The notes: generated by a model not told the origin, from the letters alone. DNA of 64,000 nt from a bacterium (GCA_022763185.1 JALEGL010000014.1:124001-188000); one strand, 5' to 3'. Positions 11,852 to 22,056 are shown, numbered from the stretch's first letter. A program made the numbers and translations.

Positions 11852-12679
11852 ATGCCAGTAATTAAGTATAAACCGATTACTCCAAGTAGACGTTATATGT
11901 CTACATCAGATTTTTCTGATGTGACATCTAGTAAGCCAAAGAAAAGTTTATTGGCTCCGCAAAAGAGATCCGGTGGAAGAAATAATAGAGGTCGTGTTAC
12001 CAGTCGTTGGATTGGTGGCGGACACAAAAAGAAGTATAGAAAAATAGATTTTTTGCGTCGTGATAAAGAGGGTATTGAGTGTCGTGTTAAAACGATTGAG
12101 TATGATCCGAATCGTTCAGCACGAATTGCTTTGGTGTCCTATTTAGATGGTGAATATAGATATATTGTTGCTCCTCACGGTGTAGAAGTTGGTGCCAGCT
12201 TAAAGTGTGGTAAAGAAGCGGAAATTAAGCCAGGAAATGCTTTAGAGTTGCAAAACATTCCTGTGGGTACGCTTGTGCATAACCTAGAGCTTAAAAAAGG
12301 TCGTGGTGCGCAAATGGTTCGTTCAGCTGGAACTTCAGCTCAAATCATTGGTCGTGAAGAAGGCTACACTCAAGTTCGTATGCCATCAGGTGAGATTAGA
12401 AGAGTTCGTAAAGAGTGTTATGCAACCATTGGACAGGTGTCTAATATTGAGCATGAAAACTTGACGATTGGTAAAGCCGGTCGTTCTCGCTGGTTGGGTA
12501 AGAACCCAAGAGTTAGAGGTGCAGCGATGAACCCAGTAGACCATCCTCATGGAGGTGGTGAAGGTAGAACTACGGGTGGTCGCCATCCAGTTACACCTTG
12601 GGGTGTTCCAACAAAAGGATATAAAACACGTAATAATAAGAAAACTGATCGATTTATTATTGAAAGGAAGAAAAAATAA
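11852..12679 (+). CDS. rplB: 50S ribosomal protein L2
   Basis: L2 is needed for subunit association and peptidyl-transferase centre assembly. The product has 275 residues, the normal length. It has the [22 protein letters not shown]-terminal segment and the functionally important [13 protein letters not shown] loop containing the conserved histidine. The ATG follows GGAGTTTAGAA. The stop overlaps the rpsS start by one base (TAATG). Confidence 0.99.
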   Translation: MPVIKYKPITPSRRYMSTSDFSDVTSSKPKKSLLAPQKRSGGRNNRGRVTSRWIGGGHKKKYRKIDFLRRDKEGIECRVKTIEYDPNRSARIALVSYLDGEYRYIVAPHGVEVGASLKCGKEAEIKPGNALELQNIPVGTLVHNLELKKGRGAQMVRSAGTSAQIIGREEGYTQVRMPSGEIRRVRKECYATIGQVSNIEHENLTIGKAGRSRWLGKNPRVRGAAMNPVDHPHGGGEGRTTGGRHPVTPWGVPTKGYKTRNNKKTDRFIIERKKK

Positions 12680-12954
12680 TGGCACGTAGTACCAAAAAAG
12701 GACCTTTTGTTGATGGGTACCTGCTGAAAAAAGCAGATGATTCGCGTAATGCAGGTGGTAAAAAAGTGATTAAAACATGGTCACGACGATCGACTGTATT
12801 ACCAGAGTTTGTTGGCTTAACCTTTGCTATTCATAATGGTCGTAAGTTTCTTCCAATCTATATAACAGAAAATATGGTTGGTCATAAATTGGGTGAGTTT
12901 GCATTGACGAGAACGTTTACAATGCATGCTGGCGATAGAAAAGCCGGAAAATAA
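12679..12954 (+). CDS. rpsS: 30S ribosomal protein S19
   Basis: S19 forms a head complex with S13 near the A site. The product has 91 residues. The conserved [18 protein letters not shown] start, [13 protein letters not shown] and [23 protein letters not shown] segments are visible. Translation is probably coupled to rplB through the one-base overlap. Confidence 0.99.
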   Translation: MARSTKKGPFVDGYLLKKADDSRNAGGKKVIKTWSRRSTVLPEFVGLTFAIHNGRKFLPIYITENMVGHKLGEFALTRTFTMHAGDRKAGK

Positions 12955-12968
12955 TGAGGGTATAGATC

Positions 12969-13295
12969 ATGCAAGTTAGAGCAAAATTTTTAAGAGTGCC
13001 GCCGCGCAAAGCAAGATTGGTGGCCAATATGATTAAAGGAAAAATGGCCAATGATGCTATGACCATGCTTAAATTCATGCCTAAAAAAGGTGCAGGAATG
13101 ATTGAAAAGCTGCTAAAAAGTGCGGTTGCCAACGTTAATGCCCAAGGGCAAGTAGATGTGGATAATTTGTATGTTGAGCAAATTTGGGTTGATCCAGGTC
13201 CAGTTATTCAAGCGTTTACACCTAGAGCACAAGGTAGAGCAACGCCAATTAATAAAAGAACAAGCCATATATCATTGGTGTTAAAGGAAAAGTAG
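12969..13295 (+). CDS. rplV: 50S ribosomal protein L22
   Basis: L22 lines the exit tunnel with its beta-hairpin. The product has 108 residues, with [17 protein letters not shown] near the N-terminus and the hairpin tip region [19 protein letters not shown] near the C-terminus. No macrolide-type insertion is seen in the hairpin. The surrounding order rpsS-rplV-rpsC is standard. Confidence 0.98.
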   Translation: MQVRAKFLRVPPRKARLVANMIKGKMANDAMTMLKFMPKKGAGMIEKLLKSAVANVNAQGQVDVDNLYVEQIWVDPGPVIQAFTPRAQGRATPINKRTSHISLVLKEK

Positions 13296-13305
13296 GAGAT
13301 ATCGT

Positions 13306-13980
13306 ATGGGTCAAAAAGTAAATCCTTTAGGTTTAAGAATGGGTATCATGAAGCCATGGCGCTGCAGATGGTACTCAGAAAAAGATTATGCAACTTTTTT
13401 GCATGAAGATCTTAAGATTAAAGATATTGTTAAAAAGAAGCTTTATCATGCAGGTGTTTCGCATATTGATATTGCAAGAGCAGCAGGGAAGTGCATTGTA
13501 GATATTTATACAGCTAGACCTGGTGTAGTTATTGGTAAGAGAGGCGCCGGCATTGACAGTTTGCGACAACAGTTGCAAAAAATGACTGACAAAGAAGTTG
13601 CTGTGAATATTAAAGAAGTACGTAAAGCAGAGTTGGATGCACAGTTGGTTGCTGAAAATATTGCTATGCAGTTGGAAAGACGGGTTGCTTTTAGGCGTGT
13701 AATGAAACGTGCTGTACAGTCGGCAATGAAGTTGGGAGCTAAAGGTATTAAGGTGCGTATGGCCGGACGACTCGGTGGTGCTGAGATTGCTAGAGCAGAG
13801 TGGTATATGGAAGGCGCAGTTCCATTGCATACACTTAAGGCTGATATTGACTATGGTTTTATAGAGGCAAATACAACCTATGGTAAAATTGGTGTAAAAG
13901 TTTGGGTCAATAAAGGTGTTATTGTGAATGAAAAACCAAAACGTGATGGTAAAGGCGAAGAAGCGGTTAATGCTGCGTAA
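13306..13980 (+). CDS. rpsC: 30S ribosomal protein S3
   Basis: S3 lies at the mRNA entry channel and contributes to helicase activity. The product has 224 residues. The [13 protein letters not shown] start, a KH domain with the [13 protein letters not shown] loop, and the C-terminal [19 protein letters not shown] segment are all present. An AGGAGAT ribosome binding site precedes the ATG. It is followed by rplP. Confidence 0.99.
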   Translation: MGQKVNPLGLRMGIMKPWRCRWYSEKDYATFLHEDLKIKDIVKKKLYHAGVSHIDIARAAGKCIVDIYTARPGVVIGKRGAGIDSLRQQLQKMTDKEVAVNIKEVRKAELDAQLVAENIAMQLERRVAFRRVMKRAVQSAMKLGAKGIKVRMAGRLGGAEIARAEWYMEGAVPLHTLKADIDYGFIEANTTYGKIGVKVWVNKGVIVNEKPKRDGKGEEAVNAA

Positions 13981-13995
13981 TAAAGGATAAGTATT

Positions 13996-14409
13996 ATGTT
14001 ACAACCAGCAAAAGTTAAGTTTAGAAAGCAACAAACGGGAAGAATGAAGGGGAAAGCTCATCGTGGGTCTAAAATCTCCTTTGGAGATTTTGGTTTGAAA
14101 GCTGTTGAGTGTGGATACATGACTTCACGTCAGATTGAAGCAGCGCGGATTGCAATGACCCGTCATATTGATCGTGGTGGTAAAGTTTGGATTAGAGTTT
14201 TTCCTGATAAACCTATTACCAAAAAGCCACTTGAAACAAGAATGGGTAAGGGTAAAGGCCCGTTGTCACACTGGGTTGCCGTTATCAAACCAGGTCGAGT
14301 TTTGTATGAGTTGCAAGGTGTGAACAAAGAAATGGCAAAAGAAGCATTACGCTTAGCTTCACATAAGCTGCCATTTAAGACTAAGTTTGTAGAAAGAGGA
14401 CAGATATGA
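13996..14409 (+). CDS. rplP: 50S ribosomal protein L16
   Basis: L16 helps position A-site tRNA at the peptidyl-transferase centre. The product has 137 residues. It carries the [16 protein letters not shown]-terminal segment, [19 protein letters not shown] and the [20 protein letters not shown] signature. The stop overlaps the rpmC start as ATGA. Confidence 0.99.
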   Translation: MLQPAKVKFRKQQTGRMKGKAHRGSKISFGDFGLKAVECGYMTSRQIEAARIAMTRHIDRGGKVWIRVFPDKPITKKPLETRMGKGKGPLSHWVAVIKPGRVLYELQGVNKEMAKEALRLASHKLPFKTKFVERGQI

Positions 14410-14636
14410 GTGCGGCAAAGAAAAATAAAGATGAAGTTCAGGCTTTTCAAGCTTTATCAGAGGATGAGCTTAACTCAAAAATCAGCAGTTTACGTGAAGA
14501 ATCTTTTTGGTTGAAATTTAAAAATAACAGTGGCCAAGAAGTTAATGCAAAAGATATTAGATCTACAAAAAAAAGTATTGCTAGAGCTTTAACCGTTTTA
14601 AAACAAAAAAAACGTGTTGAGATAACAGAGAATTAG
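14406..14636 (+). CDS. rpmC: 50S ribosomal protein L29
   Basis: L29 is a small two-helix protein beside L23 at the tunnel exit. The product has 76 residues, slightly longer than typical because of a charged N-terminal lead ([17 protein letters not shown]). The conserved [14 protein letters not shown] and [19 protein letters not shown] helices are clear. It overlaps rplP by 4 bases. Confidence 0.96.
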   Translation: MSAAKKNKDEVQAFQALSEDELNSKISSLREESFWLKFKNNSGQEVNAKDIRSTKKSIARALTVLKQKKRVEITEN

Positions 14637-14647
14637 GAATAAACACT

Positions 14648-14947
14648 ATGGAACGTACACAAAGAAAAGAACAACAAGGTATTGTTGTCAGCGATAAAAT
14701 GGACAAAACAGTTGTGGTTTTGACTAAGTCACATGTCAAGCATCCAAGGTATGGAAAGTATTATGTTCGTCGTTTAAAGTTTCCTGCGCATGATGAAAAG
14801 CAAATTGCAAAAATGGGCGATTTGGTAAAGATTCGTGAAACACGACCATTGAGCAAAACCAAGAACTGGAAGGTTGTTGAAGTATTAAAAGAGGCAGCTA
14901 TCATAGAAGAAAATCAGGATGCAGCTGTCAGTGAGGTGCAATCATGA
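14648..14947 (+). CDS. rpsQ: 30S ribosomal protein S17
   Basis: S17 is a primary 16S rRNA binder with an OB fold. The product has 99 residues, with [27 protein letters not shown] and [18 protein letters not shown]. The C-terminus carries about 15 extra acidic residues relative to short homologues. Its stop overlaps the rplN start as ATGA. Confidence 0.98.
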   Translation: MERTQRKEQQGIVVSDKMDKTVVVLTKSHVKHPRYGKYYVRRLKFPAHDEKQIAKMGDLVKIRETRPLSKTKNWKVVEVLKEAAIIEENQDAAVSEVQS

Positions 14948-15312
14948 TTCAAACTGAAAGTGTTTTAGCTGTTGCTGATAACTCTGGTGCAAAAAAAGTG
15001 ATGTGCATCAAGGTTTTGGGTGGTTCAAAAAGAAAGTACGCTAGTGTTGGGGATATCATTGTAGTTTCTATAAAAGAGGCTATCCCTAGTGCAAAAGTAA
15101 AAAAAGGTGAAGTGAAAAAAGCTGTAATCGTGAGAACAAGAAAAGAATATGTGCGTAAAGATGGCTCGTATATTCGTTTTGATGATAACTCTGCGGTTTT
15201 AATCAACAATGAAAAAGAGCCTATTGGTACACGTATTTTTGGCCCTGTTGCTCGTGAGCTGAGAGCAAAAAGTTTTATGAAAATTATATCTTTAGCTCCG
15301 GAGGTATTGTAA
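14944..15312 (+). CDS. rplN: 50S ribosomal protein L14
   Basis: L14 lies at the subunit interface. The product has 122 residues, the canonical length, with the [18 protein letters not shown] start and the [14 protein letters not shown]-terminal segment. It is coupled by short overlaps to both rpsQ (ATGA) and rplX (TAATG). Confidence 0.99.
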   Translation: MIQTESVLAVADNSGAKKVMCIKVLGGSKRKYASVGDIIVVSIKEAIPSAKVKKGEVKKAVIVRTRKEYVRKDGSYIRFDDNSAVLINNEKEPIGTRIFGPVARELRAKSFMKIISLAPEVL

Positions 15313-15650
15313 TGTCCCGCGTAAATAGAGCAAATAAAAAAATTAAAGTCGGTGATACGGTAAGAGTAATCGCTGGTAAAGATTCAGCTGGAAAAGGCAA
15401 GGTTGGTAAAGTATTGAGTATTAATGCTAAAACTGACCGTGCAGTTGTTGAAAAAGTAAATATGGTCAAAAAGCATCAAAAGGGCGATGAAAGAGGTAAT
15501 CAAGGAGGAATCTTTGACCAAGAATCTCCTATCCATTTGTCAAACTTGAGCTTGGTATCTGGAGTGAAAGAAGAAAAAACTCCTAAGAAAAAAACAACAA
15601 AAAAGAAAGCTGCCAAGAAGGTTAGCAAAAAAGCAGTGAGCAAAAAGTAA
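15312..15650 (+). CDS. rplX: 50S ribosomal protein L24 with Lys-rich tail
   Basis: L24 initiates 50S assembly. The product has 112 residues. Residues 1-85 are the usual KOW-type protein ([20 protein letters not shown], then VNMVKKHQK). The last 25 or so residues are almost only Lys, Thr, Ala, Ser and Val, a basic low-complexity tail similar in composition to those of L30 and L17 in this window. It is followed by rplE. Confidence 0.97.
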   Translation: MSRVNRANKKIKVGDTVRVIAGKDSAGKGKVGKVLSINAKTDRAVVEKVNMVKKHQKGDERGNQGGIFDQESPIHLSNLSLVSGVKEEKTPKKKTTKKKAAKKVSKKAVSKK

Positions 15651-15667
15651 ACTAGAGAGAAAAAACC

Positions 15668-16210
15668 ATGTCAACAAGATTGTACGAAAAATATAAAAAA
15701 GAAGTTGCACCCAATATGCAAAAAACATTTGCCTATAAAAGTGCCATGCAAATTCCAAAATTAGAAAAAATAGTGATCAATGTAGGTTTGGGAAGAGCTG
15801 TATCTGAACCAAAGTTGGTTGAAAATGTTGTTAAAGAGGTTGCTGTTTTTACTGGACAAAAACCTATTGTAACCAAAGCTAAAAAAGCGATCTCTAACTT
15901 TAAGTTAAGGGAAGGTATGCCCATTGGTTGTAAGGTGACATTAAGAAAAGATAGAATGTATGAGTTTTTGGATAGATTGTGTTCTATTGCTTTGCCTAGG
16001 GTAAGAGACTTTAGAGGCGTTTCCAATAAAGGTTTTGATAAAAGTGGTAATTATACGCTTGGGATTAAAGATTACTCTATCTTTCCTGAGATTAAACTAG
16101 AAAATGTACAATCAACATTTGGTATGAATATTTCTTTTGTAAGTTCATCGCAAAATGCAAAAGAAGGTAAAGAATTGTTAACCCAGTTGGGCATGCCTTT
16201 TAGAAAGTAA
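15668..16210 (+). CDS. rplE: 50S ribosomal protein L5
   Basis: L5 binds 5S rRNA in the central protuberance. The product has 180 residues, with LEKIVINVGLG near the N-terminus, the GQKPIVTKAKKAISNFKLR loop, and FDKSGNYTLGIKDYSIFPEI near the C-terminus. The next gene is rpsH after 14 bases. The rpsN gene usually placed here is absent. Confidence 0.99.
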   Translation: MSTRLYEKYKKEVAPNMQKTFAYKSAMQIPKLEKIVINVGLGRAVSEPKLVENVVKEVAVFTGQKPIVTKAKKAISNFKLREGMPIGCKVTLRKDRMYEFLDRLCSIALPRVRDFRGVSNKGFDKSGNYTLGIKDYSIFPEIKLENVQSTFGMNISFVSSSQNAKEGKELLTQLGMPFRK

Positions 16211-16224
16211 TTCGGAGAATAAAA

Positions 16225-16620
16225 ATGATTACAGACCCTATAGCAGATTTAATTACAAGAATTCGTAACGCTCAAAATGCAAAACATAAGAGTGTTTCAG
16301 TGCCTGCATCTAAACTAAAAAAGCAAGTGTTGGATGTACTTAAAAAGGAAGGTTTTATTAGTCGATGGAACAGCAGCAATGATAGCGCTTTTGAAGCATT
16401 GGATGTTGAACTTAGATATGAAAGAACCGGGCGCGGCGTGATTAGAAAAATTGATAGAATCAGTAAACCTGGTCGACGAGTCTATTTTTCTTCTGAAGAT
16501 TTAAAAAAAGGTAGTGATATTATTACCTTAAGAATATTAACGACGTCAAATGGTGTTATGTCTGATAAAGAGGCTATTTCAAAAGGCATTGGCGGTGAAG
16601 TTATTTGTGAAGTGTCTTAA
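16225..16620 (+). CDS. rpsH: 30S ribosomal protein S8
   Basis: S8 is a central-domain 16S binder and is often the spc-operon repressor. The product has 131 residues, with the MITDPIADLITRIRNAQ start and the C-terminal SDKEAISKGIGGEVICEV. A GGAGAATAAAA ribosome binding site precedes the ATG. It sits between rplE and rplF. Confidence 0.99.
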   Translation: MITDPIADLITRIRNAQNAKHKSVSVPASKLKKQVLDVLKKEGFISRWNSSNDSAFEALDVELRYERTGRGVIRKIDRISKPGRRVYFSSEDLKKGSDIITLRILTTSNGVMSDKEAISKGIGGEVICEVS

Positions 16621-16652
16621 TGAGAATTAAGGCAGGTAGGAGAAAGTAAGAT

Positions 16653-17189
16653 ATGTCACGTATAGGGAAAAAACCAATAGAAATTCTACAAGGTACTGTT
16701 GTTACCGTTTCTGGCAAAACAGTTGCTGTTGAGGGTCCAAAAGGAAAGGCATCAATAGAAGCTTTTGATGGAGTGTCTGTAAAAGTTGAAGATAATCAAG
16801 TTGTTTGCGCCTTAGATGAGGGGCATGTTGACGGATCAAAGCATGGATTAACCAGAAGCTTAATTTCAAATATGATAGAGGGTTGTAGCAAAGGTTTTCA
16901 AAAGGAGCTTGAAATCGTTGGTGTAGGTTATCGTGCTTCTGTTAACGGTCAGACTCTGGAAATGACTTTAGGGCATTCTCATCCAATTAATTACCCAATA
17001 CCAATGGGAATTACAATTAGTGTTGAGAAACAAACTAAGGTTACCGTTGAAGGTGTTGATAAACAGTTGGTTGGCCAAGTAGCTGCTGATATTAGGAGCT
17101 TCAGAGAGCCTGAGCCTTACAAGGGTAAAGGTGTAAAATATGCTGATGAAAGAATCATCAGAAAAGCTGGTAAAGCTGGAGCAAAATAA
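16653..17189 (+). CDS. rplF: 50S ribosomal protein L6
   Basis: L6 lies near the sarcin-ricin loop and the factor-binding site. The product has 178 residues with two repeats of the L6 fold. The [10 protein letters not shown] start, [23 protein letters not shown] and the C-terminal [21 protein letters not shown] signature are visible. The ATG follows TAGGAGAAAG. Confidence 0.99.
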   Translation: MSRIGKKPIEILQGTVVTVSGKTVAVEGPKGKASIEAFDGVSVKVEDNQVVCALDEGHVDGSKHGLTRSLISNMIEGCSKGFQKELEIVGVGYRASVNGQTLEMTLGHSHPINYPIPMGITISVEKQTKVTVEGVDKQLVGQVAADIRSFREPEPYKGKGVKYADERIIRKAGKAGAK

Positions 17190-17203
17190 GAGGATCATGG
17201 GTT

Positions 17204-17548
17204 ATGAAAAAAAATCATTCAAGAAGCGCAAGAACACGTTATAAACTTAGAAAAGTATCGTCTAGACCAAGGTTGTCTGTTTTTAGAAGTAATAAGCATA
17301 TTTATGCACAAATTATTGATGATACAAGCAATGAAACTTTGGCTTCTGCATCAACGATGTCAAAAGAGTTGAAGGGCAAGTTTAATTCACTTACCGTTGA
17401 TGCTGCTAAATCAGTTGGACAATTGATTGCAGAAAAAGCAAAAGCCAATAAGGTTGAGCAGGTTTGTTTTGATAGAGGTGGGTACCCATTTCACGGTAGA
17501 GTAGAAGCTTTAGCAACTGCAGCTAGAGAGCATGGATTGAAATTTTAA
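17204..17548 (+). CDS. rplR: 50S ribosomal protein L18
   Basis: L18 brings 5S rRNA into the large subunit together with L5 and L25. The product has 114 residues, with a basic N-terminus, [20 protein letters not shown] and the C-terminal [18 protein letters not shown] signature. It stands in standard position between rplF and rpsE. Confidence 0.99.
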   Translation: MKKNHSRSARTRYKLRKVSSRPRLSVFRSNKHIYAQIIDDTSNETLASASTMSKELKGKFNSLTVDAAKSVGQLIAEKAKANKVEQVCFDRGGYPFHGRVEALATAAREHGLKF

Positions 17549-17557
17549 GGAGTTACA

Positions 17558-18058
17558 GTGTCTGAAAATATTGATGTAAATGAATTGGGTTTGGTTGAGA
17601 ATGTTATTAAAGTTAACCGTTGTGCCAAAGTGGTTAAAGGCGGCCGTCGATTTAGCTTCGCAGCTATCGTTGTTGTAGGAGACCGTAATGGACATGTTGG
17701 CGTTGGTTTAGGTAAAGCCAATGAGGTTCCTGAAGCAATTAGAAAGGCACAAGAACAAGCCAAAAAATCAATTAAGAAAGTTAACATTCATGGGCACACC
17801 ATTGCTCACGATGTTTTAGGAAGATATGGTGCTGGTTCTGTTTTGTTAAAACCTGCAAGTGAAGGTAAAGGTGTTATTGCTTCGGGTGTTGTTCGCGCGG
17901 TTGTTGAGGCTGCCGGGATTCAGAATGTATTGTCAAAGTGCTTGGGCTCTTCCAATCCGCATAATGCGGTTAAAGCGACCATAGCTGCTTTGGAGATGTT
18001 AAGAACTGAAGAAGAAATTAACCAAGCACGCCAACTTGGTGGTAAGGAATCAGAATAA
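17558..18058 (+). CDS. rpsE: 30S ribosomal protein S5
   Basis: S5 contributes to decoding fidelity and mRNA entry. The product has 166 residues and starts at GTG after AAGGAGTTACA. It carries the double-stranded-RNA-binding type N-terminal domain with [17 protein letters not shown], and the C-terminal GPIL-like core [20 protein letters not shown]. It is followed by rpmD after 2 bases. Confidence 0.99.
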   Translation: MSENIDVNELGLVENVIKVNRCAKVVKGGRRFSFAAIVVVGDRNGHVGVGLGKANEVPEAIRKAQEQAKKSIKKVNIHGHTIAHDVLGRYGAGSVLLKPASEGKGVIASGVVRAVVEAAGIQNVLSKCLGSSNPHNAVKATIAALEMLRTEEEINQARQLGGKESE

Positions 18059-18060
18059 TT

Positions 18061-18372
18061 ATGGCTAAATTAATAAAAATCACACTTAAGAAAAGTACAA
18101 TTGGTTGTACACAAAAGCAGATAGCTAATGTACAAGGTTTAGGCTTTAAGAAAACAGCAACAACTGTATACAGGGAAGATACACCTGAAGTAAGAGGTAT
18201 GATTCAAAAAGTTGTTCACCTTTTAGATGTGGAAAAAGCTCAGTCAAAACCTGAGAAACCAGCTAAAAAGGTCTTTGTAGACGTATCTAAACCGGCTAAA
18301 AAACAAACGGCAGCTAAAAAAACAGCCAAGAAAAAGACAACAAAAAAAACTGCGGCAAAAAAAGCCAGCTAA
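18061..18372 (+). CDS. rpmD: 50S ribosomal protein L30 with long basic tail
   Basis: L30 is normally a protein of about 60 residues, and this one has 103. Residues 1-60 are a clear L30 (LIKITLKKSTIGCTQKQIAN, GLGFKKTATTVYREDTPEVRGMI). Residues from about 62 on form an extra low-complexity tail of Lys, Ala, Thr and Pro resembling histone-H1-like tails. The composition and repeating AAKKTAKKK words match the L24 and L17 tails. It sits in standard spc-operon position. Confidence 0.95.
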   Translation: MAKLIKITLKKSTIGCTQKQIANVQGLGFKKTATTVYREDTPEVRGMIQKVVHLLDVEKAQSKPEKPAKKVFVDVSKPAKKQTAAKKTAKKKTTKKTAAKKAS

Positions 18373-18398
18373 ATGTTGAATTTTAAGGAGTATCAATC

Positions 18399-18881
18399 AT
18401 GGATTTGTCAAATTTAAAGAGCCCAGAAGGTTCAAGAAAAAAAAGAAAACGTATTGGACGAGGCCACGGCTCAGGTTGGGGAAAAACCTCCGGCAAAGGA
18501 CATAAAGGTCAAAATGCGCGTTCAGGTGGAGGTGTTAACCCTGCTTTTGAAGGTGGTCAAATGCCTTTGATTAGACGTTTGCCTAAATTTGGTTTTACAA
18601 ATATTTTCAAGAAACAATATGCAGTGGTTAATCTAGATGCTCTCAATGCAATTGAAATTGATGGTCCGATTGATTTAAACATTTTAAAAGATGCTAAAAT
18701 CGTTCGTAAAAAATCATTACGTTTGTTGAAGGTTTTAGGTAATGGTCATCTAGATAAAAAAGTTCATGTTGTTGCAGATGCTTTTAGCGCAAGTGCTAAA
18801 GCGGCCATTGAAAAAGCGGGTGGAACGGCTGAGTTGATTAAAGATTTGGATGCTCAAACAGAAAGCAGCAAAGAAGCCTAG
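18399..18881 (+). CDS. rplO: 50S ribosomal protein L15
   Basis: L15 is a late 50S assembly protein. The product has 160 residues. The Gly/Arg-rich extended N-terminus ([20 protein letters not shown], then GQNARSGGG) and [17 protein letters not shown] are diagnostic. An AAGGAG ribosome binding site lies upstream. It is followed by secY, as in most bacteria. Confidence 0.98.
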   Translation: MDLSNLKSPEGSRKKRKRIGRGHGSGWGKTSGKGHKGQNARSGGGVNPAFEGGQMPLIRRLPKFGFTNIFKKQYAVVNLDALNAIEIDGPIDLNILKDAKIVRKKSLRLLKVLGNGHLDKKVHVVADAFSASAKAAIEKAGGTAELIKDLDAQTESSKEA

Positions 18882-18911
18882 ATATAGGCTTGCTTAGAGA
18901 AAGGTATTAGC

Positions 18912-20225
18912 GTGTCAACTGTAGCAAATATGGCAAAAGTTCCTGAATTAAGAAAACGAATTTTGTTTACTTTAGGAATGTTAGCGGTTTACCGCTTGGG
19001 GGTTCATGTGCCCTCTCCAGGTATTGATGCTGCAGAGTTGGCTAAGTTTTTTTCAGATAAAGGCGACACAATTTTGGGTGTTTTTAATGTTTTCAGTGGT
19101 GGAGCTTTAGAGAGACTGTCGATTTTTGCGCTTGGTATCATGCCTTACATTAGTGCATCGATTATCATGCAACTGTTAGCACCAACCATTCCTTACCTAG
19201 AAAGACTTAAAAAGGAAGGTGAACTAGGTCAACGTAAGATTACGCAATACTCTAGGTACTTAACAATTGTCATCAGTTGTGTACAAGGCTTTGGTTTAGC
19301 GGCGTATTTCCAGAGTCAAGGAGTTGTGATTAACCCAGGGCTTGCATTTAAGATTCAAACAGTAATAACTTTGGCTGCAGGTACTGCATTTTTGATGTGG
19401 TTGGGTGAGCAAATAACCGAGCGTGGTATTGGTAATGGGATCTCCTTAATTATTTATGCAGGTATTGTGGCTGGATTGCCAGGAGCAATTTCTAATACTG
19501 TAACTTTGGTTCAAGAAAATCAAATGGCAGTTTTGAGTTTGATTTTTATGTGTGTTTTTATGGCAGCAGTGATTTATGGTATTGTTTATGTTGAGCAGGC
19601 CTATAGAAGAGTACCCGTTCAAGTGGCGAAACGTGTTGTAGGTAGAAAAGTATTTCAAGGTCAAAATACGGGTATTCCAATTAAAGTCAACTCAGCAGGG
19701 GTGATGGCGGCTATTTTTGCAATGGCCATTATTTCTGGTCCAATCTCTCTTGCTCGTTTATCTAATATTCCTTGGTTGCAGCGTTTTAGTCAGCAGTACT
19801 TGTCTTTTGATGGCTGGATAACCAATGTTATCATGGTTGTCTTGATCATCTTTTTCTTTTTCTTTTATACCGCGATTCAAGATCAAACCAACCCTGAAAA
19901 AATTGCTGAAAACATAAAAAAATCAGGTGGTTATATCCCAGGTATTCGTCCAGGAAGAGCTACAGCAGATTATTTAGAGAAAGTTATTGTTCGTATTGCG
20001 TTTGTGGGTGCTATATACACGTGTTTGGTATGTGTTTTGCCGGGCATTTTACAAAGCAATGCAGGTGTATCTTTTTACTTTGGTGGTACCAGTTTGTTGA
20101 TTGTTGTTGGTGTAGCTCTAGATACGATGCAGCAAATACAAGCTCATTTGGTCAGCCATGATTATGATGCGATGATGGGTGGCAATGTTCGTGGTAGAAA
20201 GCTTAAAGGGCGTAGAGCTGGATAA
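18912..20225 (+). CDS. secY: Protein translocase subunit SecY
   Basis: SecY is the channel subunit of the SecYEG inner-membrane translocon. The product has 437 residues with about ten hydrophobic membrane segments. Family signatures present include VPSPGIDA near the start, GIMPYISASIIMQLL, the FFYTAIQDQTNPEKIAENIKKSGGYIPGIRPG loop region and LKGRRAG at the C-terminus. The start is GTG after AGAGAAAGG. It lies between rplO and adk. Confidence 0.99.
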   Translation: MSTVANMAKVPELRKRILFTLGMLAVYRLGVHVPSPGIDAAELAKFFSDKGDTILGVFNVFSGGALERLSIFALGIMPYISASIIMQLLAPTIPYLERLKKEGELGQRKITQYSRYLTIVISCVQGFGLAAYFQSQGVVINPGLAFKIQTVITLAAGTAFLMWLGEQITERGIGNGISLIIYAGIVAGLPGAISNTVTLVQENQMAVLSLIFMCVFMAAVIYGIVYVEQAYRRVPVQVAKRVVGRKVFQGQNTGIPIKVNSAGVMAAIFAMAIISGPISLARLSNIPWLQRFSQQYLSFDGWITNVIMVVLIIFFFFFYTAIQDQTNPEKIAENIKKSGGYIPGIRPGRATADYLEKVIVRIAFVGAIYTCLVCVLPGILQSNAGVSFYFGGTSLLIVVGVALDTMQQIQAHLVSHDYDAMMGGNVRGRKLKGRRAG

Positions 20226-20237
20226 AGGTATAAGATC

Positions 20238-20789
20238 ATGAATGTTGTATTTTTAGGAGCACCTGGCGCCGGTAAGGGCACACAAGCAGAAAATGTTAAA
20301 GATCATTTTGGTCTTAAGCATATTTCTTCGGGTGATTTGTTGCGGGAGTCTTTAAAGAAGGAAACTGATTTGGGACTAAAAGCTAAAGCTTACATGGACA
20401 GAGGTGACTTGGTACCTGATGAAATAGTTTTTGCTATGATTCAGGAGAAGTTGCCAGCCAAACAAGGGGTTTTGTTTGATGGCTTCCCAAGAAATTTAGA
20501 GCAAGCCAAGCAATTGGATCAGGTTTTTTCTAATCTTGAGGATAAGATTGATACAGTTATTAACCTTGATGTTAAAGAAGATCTTGTTGTTGACCGCTTA
20601 ATTGCAAGAGGCCGTAAAGATGACAACCCAGAGGTTATTAAGAACAGGTTGGATGTATATAGGAAACAAACACAGCCTTTGTGTAGCTATTATGAAACAC
20701 AAGGCAAACTGTTTACCATTGACGCTTCTGAAAGTGTAGAACAAGTCTGGGATAATATTAAAGTATGTTTGGAGCGTAAGCATGGTTAA
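20238..20789 (+). CDS. adk: Adenylate kinase, short LID form
   Basis: The enzyme interconverts ATP + AMP and 2 ADP in the cytosol. It has 183 residues, with P-loop GAPGAGKGTQ (7-16), the AMP site SSGDLLRE and DGFPRN, and the LID arginine region ARGRKDDNPEVIKNRL. The LID lacks the roughly 27-residue zinc-finger-like insertion of the long bacterial form. It is therefore the short type, also seen in cyanobacteria and cytosolic eukaryotic AK1. The 3' end overlaps map by 8 bases. Confidence 0.97.
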   Translation: MNVVFLGAPGAGKGTQAENVKDHFGLKHISSGDLLRESLKKETDLGLKAKAYMDRGDLVPDEIVFAMIQEKLPAKQGVLFDGFPRNLEQAKQLDQVFSNLEDKIDTVINLDVKEDLVVDRLIARGRKDDNPEVIKNRLDVYRKQTQPLCSYYETQGKLFTIDASESVEQVWDNIKVCLERKHG

Positions 20790-21528
20790 TATCAAGTCAA
20801 AAGAAGAATTAGATATCATGCGTAAAGTCAACAAACTTCTCGCGGGTGTAAGAGAGACTTTAAGAGAAATGGTCAAGCCTGGTGTGACAACGCTTGATTT
20901 AGATAAAAAAGCTGAAAGCATGATCCGCGATTTTGGGGCTGTTCCAGCGTTTAAAGGTTATCATGGGTTTCCATCAACCTTGTGTACATCTATAAATGAA
21001 GAGGTTGTGCATGGTATTCCTAGCAATAGAGTTTTGCAAGAGGGTGATGTTTTAGGTATGGACATGGGAGCTATTTTGCAAGGTTTTTATGCGGATACAG
21101 CCATTACATGTAAAGTAGGGCAGGTTTCTGCTGAAGCTGAAAAACTCCTGAAAGTTACAGAGCAATCATTGTACAGAGGTATTGAGCAGGCTAAACCAGG
21201 TGGCCGTTTGAATGATATTGGGGCTGCTGTGCAAAAATGTGTTGAAAAAGAGGGCTATAGTGTTGTAAGAGAGTTTGTCGGACATGGTATAGGCAAGCAA
21301 TTGCATGAAGATCCTCAAGTCCCTAACTACGGTGTAGCAGGTACAGGAATGATGCTAAAAGCCGGGATGGTTATTGCCATTGAACCTATGGTAAACATAG
21401 GCGGAGCAAAAGTAAATATTTTAGATGATGGCTGGACGGCTGTCACAGAAGATGGTAGTTTGTCGGCTCATTTTGAGCATACGGTGGCAATTACTGAAAA
21501 TGGGCCAGAAATTCTGACCCAAGCATAG
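20782..21528 (+). CDS. map: Methionine aminopeptidase type I
   Basis: The enzyme removes the N-terminal methionine from new proteins. The product has 248 residues. The five metal ligands of the pita-bread fold are present: D94, D105, H168, E201 and E232. It lacks the zinc-finger N-terminal extension, so it is type Ia-like. The start lies inside the end of adk, suggesting coupling. It is followed after 8 bases by rpmJ, without an intervening infA. Confidence 0.98.
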   Translation: MVNIKSKEELDIMRKVNKLLAGVRETLREMVKPGVTTLDLDKKAESMIRDFGAVPAFKGYHGFPSTLCTSINEEVVHGIPSNRVLQEGDVLGMDMGAILQGFYADTAITCKVGQVSAEAEKLLKVTEQSLYRGIEQAKPGGRLNDIGAAVQKCVEKEGYSVVREFVGHGIGKQLHEDPQVPNYGVAGTGMMLKAGMVIAIEPMVNIGGAKVNILDDGWTAVTEDGSLSAHFEHTVAITENGPEILTQA

Positions 21529-21536
21529 AGGTAGGT

Positions 21537-21650
21537 ATGAAAGTAAGAGTATCAGTGAAAAAAATTTGTAATAAATGCAAAGTGATCCGCCGCAAAGGGG
21601 TGGTCAGGGTTATTTGTGACAATCCAAGACATAAGCAAAGACAGGGTTAA
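21537..21650 (+). CDS. rpmJ: 50S ribosomal protein L36
   Basis: The product has 37 residues and begins [20 protein letters not shown]. It has the zinc-ribbon ligands C11, C14, C27 and H32, so it is the zinc-containing (C+) form. The ATG follows AGAGGTAGGT. It sits between map and rpsM, the canonical position. Confidence 0.97.
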   Translation: MKVRVSVKKICNKCKVIRRKGVVRVICDNPRHKQRQG

Positions 21651-21659
21651 GGAGAAAAA

Positions 21660-22040
21660 ATGGCACGTATTTCAGGTGTTGAGTTACCGAAAAAGAAAAG
21701 AATTAATTACGCTTTAACATATATTTATGGCATTGGTTATACAAGAGCCACAGCTATATGTGATGCCGCCAATGTGGATAAGTTTAAAAAAGTTGATGAG
21801 TTGGCTGAAGGTGAGTTGGTCAGAATTCGTGATATTATTGACCAAAGCTATAAAGTTGAGGGTGACCTTCGTCGTGAAGTGAATGCCAATATAAAACGTC
21901 TCATGGATTTAGGCTGTTACAGAGGTATGCGTCATAGAAGAGGTTTGCCTGTTCGTGGACAAAGAACGCATACCAATGCAAGAACAAGAAAAGGTAAAAG
22001 TAAGATCGCTGTTAAAGTAAATAGACCGGTTGGAAAATAG
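21660..22040 (+). CDS. rpsM: 30S ribosomal protein S13
   Basis: S13 contacts P-site tRNA and forms bridges to the large subunit. The product has 126 residues, with the [20 protein letters not shown] start, an H2TH region, and the C-terminal [19 protein letters not shown] signature. An AAGGAGAAAAA ribosome binding site lies upstream. It is followed by rpsK. Confidence 0.99.
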   Translation: MARISGVELPKKKRINYALTYIYGIGYTRATAICDAANVDKFKKVDELAEGELVRIRDIIDQSYKVEGDLRREVNANIKRLMDLGCYRGMRHRRGLPVRGQRTHTNARTRKGKSKIAVKVNRPVGK

Positions 22041-22056
22041 AACTGAAGAGGTAAGC

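Noticed and set aside
13375-13830. Minus-strand open frame of 151 codons inside rpsC
   Set aside because: It lies entirely opposite a certain ribosomal gene, has low-complexity Cys/Ser/Asn content and no ribosome site.
22030-22056. N-terminal extension of S11 from a TTG
   Set aside because: It overlaps rpsM and adds nine unconserved residues. The ATG at 22057 has the ribosome site.
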